From contig CANMIX010000015.1 of assembly GCA_947497985.1 (NCBI GenBank), positions 62,001 through 126,000 of the forward strand: a stretch of DNA of 64,000 bases, given 5' to 3'. A program made the position numbers and the translations under genes. This document shows, one piece after another, positions 61,568-64,000 of the stretch (positions within the stretch are counted from its first letter, which is position 1; every line of letters starts with the position of its first letter). The notes below the pieces were generated by a model. The model was not told the DNA's origin. It did not search any database and worked only from the letters and a program-made list of their open reading frames with translations. Source of the DNA: an uncultured Paracoccaceae bacterium. GTDB taxonomy: Bacteria > Pseudomonadota > Alphaproteobacteria > Rhodobacterales > Rhodobacteraceae.

Positions 61568-62083
61568 ATGACCAAATCGAAGAAGCTCGAGTTCCGCCCC
61601 GATGAATATGTCGTCTACCCGGCGCATGGTGTGGGACAGATCATTTCGATTGAAGAACAAGAAGTGGCAGGTTTCGCGCTGGAACTTTTTGTCATCACCT
61701 TTGAAAAAGACAAGATGACGCTGCGGGTTCCGACCAACAAGGCCGTTGAAGTTGGCATGCGTTCTCTCAGCTCTCCTGATGTGATTGAACAGGCGATGAA
61801 AACCCTGAAGGGCAAAGCCAAAGTCAAACGTGCCATGTGGTCGCGTCGCGCCCAGGAATATGAGCAAAAGATCAACTCGGGCGACCTGATTGCGATTGCC
61901 GAGGTTGTCCGCGACCTGCACCGCGCCGATGATCAGCGCGAGCAGAGCTATTCTGAGCGTCAGCTTTATGAAGCAGCCTTGGAGCGTCTGACCCGCGAAG
62001 TTGCGGCTGTTGGCGGCAATGATGAGGTTCTGGCGGCGCGCAAGGTCGACGATGTTCTGACATCACGCGCGGCTGCTGCCTAA
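61568..62083 (+). CDS. carD: CarD family transcription regulator
   Basis: 171 aa. The N-terminal RNA polymerase-binding domain is clear (FRPDEYVVYPAHGVGQIISIEEQEVAGFALELFVITFEKDKMTLRVPTNKAVEVGMRSLSS), followed by the helical DNA-binding domain (RAMWSRRAQEYEQKINSGDLIAIAEVVRDLHR). CarD binds the RNAP beta subunit and stabilises open complexes, especially at rRNA promoters. Wide in Rhodobacterales. Confidence 0.95.
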   Translation: MTKSKKLEFRPDEYVVYPAHGVGQIISIEEQEVAGFALELFVITFEKDKMTLRVPTNKAVEVGMRSLSSPDVIEQAMKTLKGKAKVKRAMWSRRAQEYEQKINSGDLIAIAEVVRDLHRADDQREQSYSERQLYEAALERLTREVAAVGGNDEVLAARKVDDVLTSRAAAA

Positions 62084-62107
62084 TCTCAATCGAAGATTTG
62101 AATTTAG

Positions 62108-62145
62108 ACCCATCGCCTGTTTCTGCGGGCGGTGGGTTTTCTTTT
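62108..62145 (+). terminator. Terminator of carD
   Basis: Stem ACCCATCGCC / GGCGGTGGGT (62108-62117, 62128-62137; one T-G wobble), 10-base loop and a T-rich tail. Confidence 0.8.
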
Positions 62146-62152
62146 GCGTTGT

Positions 62153-62908
62153 CTATGCCAGGCTGACCAACGTAAGGAGGCACAGAAGTTCGGTGATTTG
62201 TTGTGCCGCACCCAGCGTGTCGCCAGTACGTCCGCCGATTTTCCACCTAATCAAATGATATAGCCCGAAAAGGCCAAGCGCGCTGGCGGCCATACAGGCC
62301 AACGCTGGTCCTACACCAAGGGCGGCCCAGGCCACGCCGGTGGCAAGGATAAGTCCCAGAGCAGCCGACCGGCGGCTGGGCGTTCCCACATGGTGTGACA
62401 GGCCATCATCGCGTGCATTCGGCATGGATACCATCAAAAGCGGCATTGCGGCACGTGATAGGGTGGCGATTGGGATCATTACCCAGGCTCCGACAGAAGC
62501 AATCAGTGCTGCTAACGTTACCCAGCGTAGCCCCAACGAGAGAATCAGAGCCAGAACGCCATAGGTGCCAATATGGCTGTCCTTCATAATCTCTAGACGT
62601 CGTTCTTTTGTATAACCGCCCCAAAACCCATCAACGGTGTCTGCAAGCCCGTCTTCATGCATCGCGCCAGTAAAAAATACGCATATTGTTAGCGCCAACC
62701 CTGCGCAAACCGCATCTGGCTGGCCAAGATGTTGCAAAATCAATATTGTTAAGGTTGTGAAGCAGCCAATGATCACGCCAACGACGGGAAAAGCCCATAC
62801 CGCTTGGGCTTGCCGGTCAAAATCGCTGTCAGGAACTTTTGGAACCGGCAACCGTGTAAGCAGGAGCAAGGATACTATAATGTCGCGTAACCTGATGTCG
62901 GTTTTCAT
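62153..62908 (-). CDS. cobS: Adenosylcobinamide-GDP ribazoletransferase (CobS/CobV)
   Basis: 251 aa with multiple membrane segments. Joins adenosylcobinamide-GDP with alpha-ribazole to make adenosylcobalamin. The motif TGAMHEDGLADTVDGFWGGYTKERRLEIMKDSHIGTYGVLAL is characteristic, with acidic residues for Mg binding. Divergent from cobT across 103 bases. CarD's terminator lies between the two convergent genes. Confidence 0.95.
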   Translation of the reverse strand: MKTDIRLRDIIVSLLLLTRLPVPKVPDSDFDRQAQAVWAFPVVGVIIGCFTTLTILILQHLGQPDAVCAGLALTICVFFTGAMHEDGLADTVDGFWGGYTKERRLEIMKDSHIGTYGVLALILSLGLRWVTLAALIASVGAWVMIPIATLSRAAMPLLMVSMPNARDDGLSHHVGTPSRRSAALGLILATGVAWAALGVGPALACMAASALGLFGLYHLIRWKIGGRTGDTLGAAQQITELLCLLTLVSLA

Positions 62909-63011
62909 CCTATTTGAGCCTTTGTTGGTGTTTGATTGCGCGCCAGCGATGGATAAAGAAGACGTGACCGGTTAAAGCCTGTTCGAAATAAAGTTGCAAT
63001 GAGGGCCGGGA

Positions 63012-64000
63012 ATGCTTCCACAGCTTACCTCTCTGACGAAGTTCAAAGCGCTGCTTGCCGCAGCGCCTGGAATAGATAGTGATACCGAAGTTGCCGCTGC
63101 GGTGCTGAATGGTCAGCTGACAAAGCCATCGGGATCGCTGGGTCGTTTGGAAGATCTGGCCATTTGGTATGCCAGCTGGCGCGGGAATCTGCGACCTCAG
63201 TTGGGGATGCCGCAGGTGATCGTTTTTGCCGGCAACCACGGTGTTGCGCAACGTGGTGTTTCGGCTTTTCCTTCCGAAGTTACCGAGCAGATGGTGCAGA
63301 ACTTTGAACGTGGCGGTGCGGCGATCAACCAACTGGCGCGTCTTGTCGGTGCGCAGCTCGATGTCGTGGCGTTGCAGCTGGACCGGCCGACACAGGATTT
63401 CACCCAAGACGCTGCAATGAGCGAAGAAGAAGTCCTGGCCGCCTTGTCTGTTGGTTGGGAAGCTGTGGACCCTGCTGCTGATCTCCTGGTGGTTGGCGAA
63501 ATGGGGATTGGCAATACGACGGCTGCTGCCGCGCTGTGTTATGCTTTGTTTGGTGGGTCTGCCTGCGATTGGACCGGCCGCGGGACAGGTGTAGACAACG
63601 ATGGCCTCGCCTCCAAGGCGCGAATTGTCGAAGAAGGGGTGACGGTCCATGCGGATCAGATCCACGACGGGCTTGATGCGTTGACCCGTTTGGGCGGGCG
63701 TGAGATCGCGGGCATGATCGGTGCAATCGCCGCGGCGCGGATGCTGCGTATTCCGGTTATCCTGGATGGCTTTATCTGCTGTGCGGCCGCCGCCTGTCTG
63801 GCAGAGACGGTTGAGGGCGCGTTGGACCACACCGTGGCCGGGCATGTCAGCGCCGAAGCTGCGCATCACGCGCTGTTGGAACGGATTGGCAAAGTGCCAC
63901 TGTTGTCGTTGGATATGCGTTTGGGTGAAGGCTCTGGCGGGACATTGGCGATCCAGATTTTGCGCGGGGCCTTGGCGTGCCACAGCGGCATGGCCACATT
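63012..64000 (+). CDS. cobT: Nicotinate-nucleotide-DMB phosphoribosyltransferase CobT (3' end off the window)
   Basis: The frame is open from ATG 63012 to the edge (329 codons, about 10 short of a usual CobT). It activates dimethylbenzimidazole for the lower ligand of cobalamin. Motifs are [53 protein letters not shown] and [22 protein letters not shown] (the catalytic Glu loop). Divergent from cobS. Confidence 0.95.
   Translation, partial: MLPQLTSLTKFKALLAAAPGIDSDTEVAAAVLNGQLTKPSGSLGRLEDLAIWYASWRGNLRPQLGMPQVIVFAGNHGVAQRGVSAFPSEVTEQMVQNFERGGAAINQLARLVGAQLDVVALQLDRPTQDFTQDAAMSEEEVLAALSVGWEAVDPAADLLVVGEMGIGNTTAAAALCYALFGGSACDWTGRGTGVDNDGLASKARIVEEGVTVHADQIHDGLDALTRLGGREIAGMIGAIAAARMLRIPVILDGFICCAAAACLAETVEGALDHTVAGHVSAEAAHHALLERIGKVPLLSLDMRLGEGSGGTLAIQILRGALACHSGMAT

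Noticed and set aside
62909-63011. Cobalamin riboswitch between cobS and cobT
   Set aside because: The gap is only 103 bases and has no B12-box-like GCCACTG sequence.
62910-63983. 357-codon frame opposite cobT
   Set aside because: Shadow of cobT, whose motifs are clear on the plus strand.

Overview
The window reads as chromosomal DNA of a marine alphaproteobacterium of the Rhodobacterales (Roseobacter group). The reasons are the gene content (Tad-type pseudopilin/vWA pair, KpsC/KpsS capsule enzymes, a DnaG-RpoD pair, CarD, MmcB, a RibBA with a dead RibA half, TRAP transporter remnants), the dense GC-rich coding with many ATGA overlaps, and a histidine tRNA with A73 and no encoded G-1, a feature of alphaproteobacteria. 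No phage, plasmid, integrase, transposase or CRISPR array was seen.

Layout. 1-2201 (minus): end of a Tad pilus locus (vWA TadG-like, then a TadE-like pseudopilin cut by the window edge). 2545-8660 (plus): glutamate dehydrogenase, a small secreted protein, dnaG and rpoD, closed by a strong terminator. 8721-13159 (plus): small secreted proteins, a DCC thiol protein, YjbQ, nrdR and ribD. 13175-17733 (minus): kpsC, a Wza-like exporter and kpsS. 18121-20965 (minus): a five-gene TetR cassette (TetR, SnoaL, TfoX-N, DJ-1/PfpI, EamA) that looks more AT-rich than its surroundings. 21369-25405 (plus): riboflavin synthesis resumes with ribE, a small conserved gene, a cupin, ribBA, ribH and nusB. The kps genes and the TetR cassette therefore split what is commonly one rib/nusB neighbourhood.

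25489-37287 is mixed: a haem-sensor adenylate cyclase (DUF3365), a 45-codon small gene, a PP2C phosphatase, LysR, a Tat-exported metallo-beta-lactamase-fold protein beside a GAF-LuxR regulator, MmcB, tRNA-His, small secreted proteins and an RluD-type pseudouridine synthase, then a tandem-hairpin intergenic element. rpoH follows with a heat-shock-like promoter. phhB/phhA face an Lrp-type regulator (38277-40008).

40060-44624 is a compact catabolic module: a class III aminotransferase divergent from an M24-fold hydrolase, an ArgE-type deacetylase and a GntR regulator, with two matching GntR-like sites in the divergent promoter. The enzyme classes parallel ectoine degradation (ring-opening M24 hydrolase, N-acetyl-diaminobutyrate deacetylase, transaminase). 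44842-47326 is a gene graveyard: a frameshifted, 5'-truncated glycerol-kinase-like gene and a TRAP transporter collapsed into a dctQ fragment and a dctP fragment in the same frame, separated by one stop codon. Intact eutB-eutC follow.

49585-64000: ArsR/NIPSNAP/ABM trio, MarR with a secreted cupin, a Hint protein, GNAT, PepF, an alpha/beta hydrolase, an SCP2 protein, a TPR protein, a very long Suv3-like RNA helicase with an S4 protein, ferredoxin FdxA, CarD, and divergent cobS/cobT (the latter cut by the right edge). Cobalamin synthesis fits the B12-dependent EutBC.
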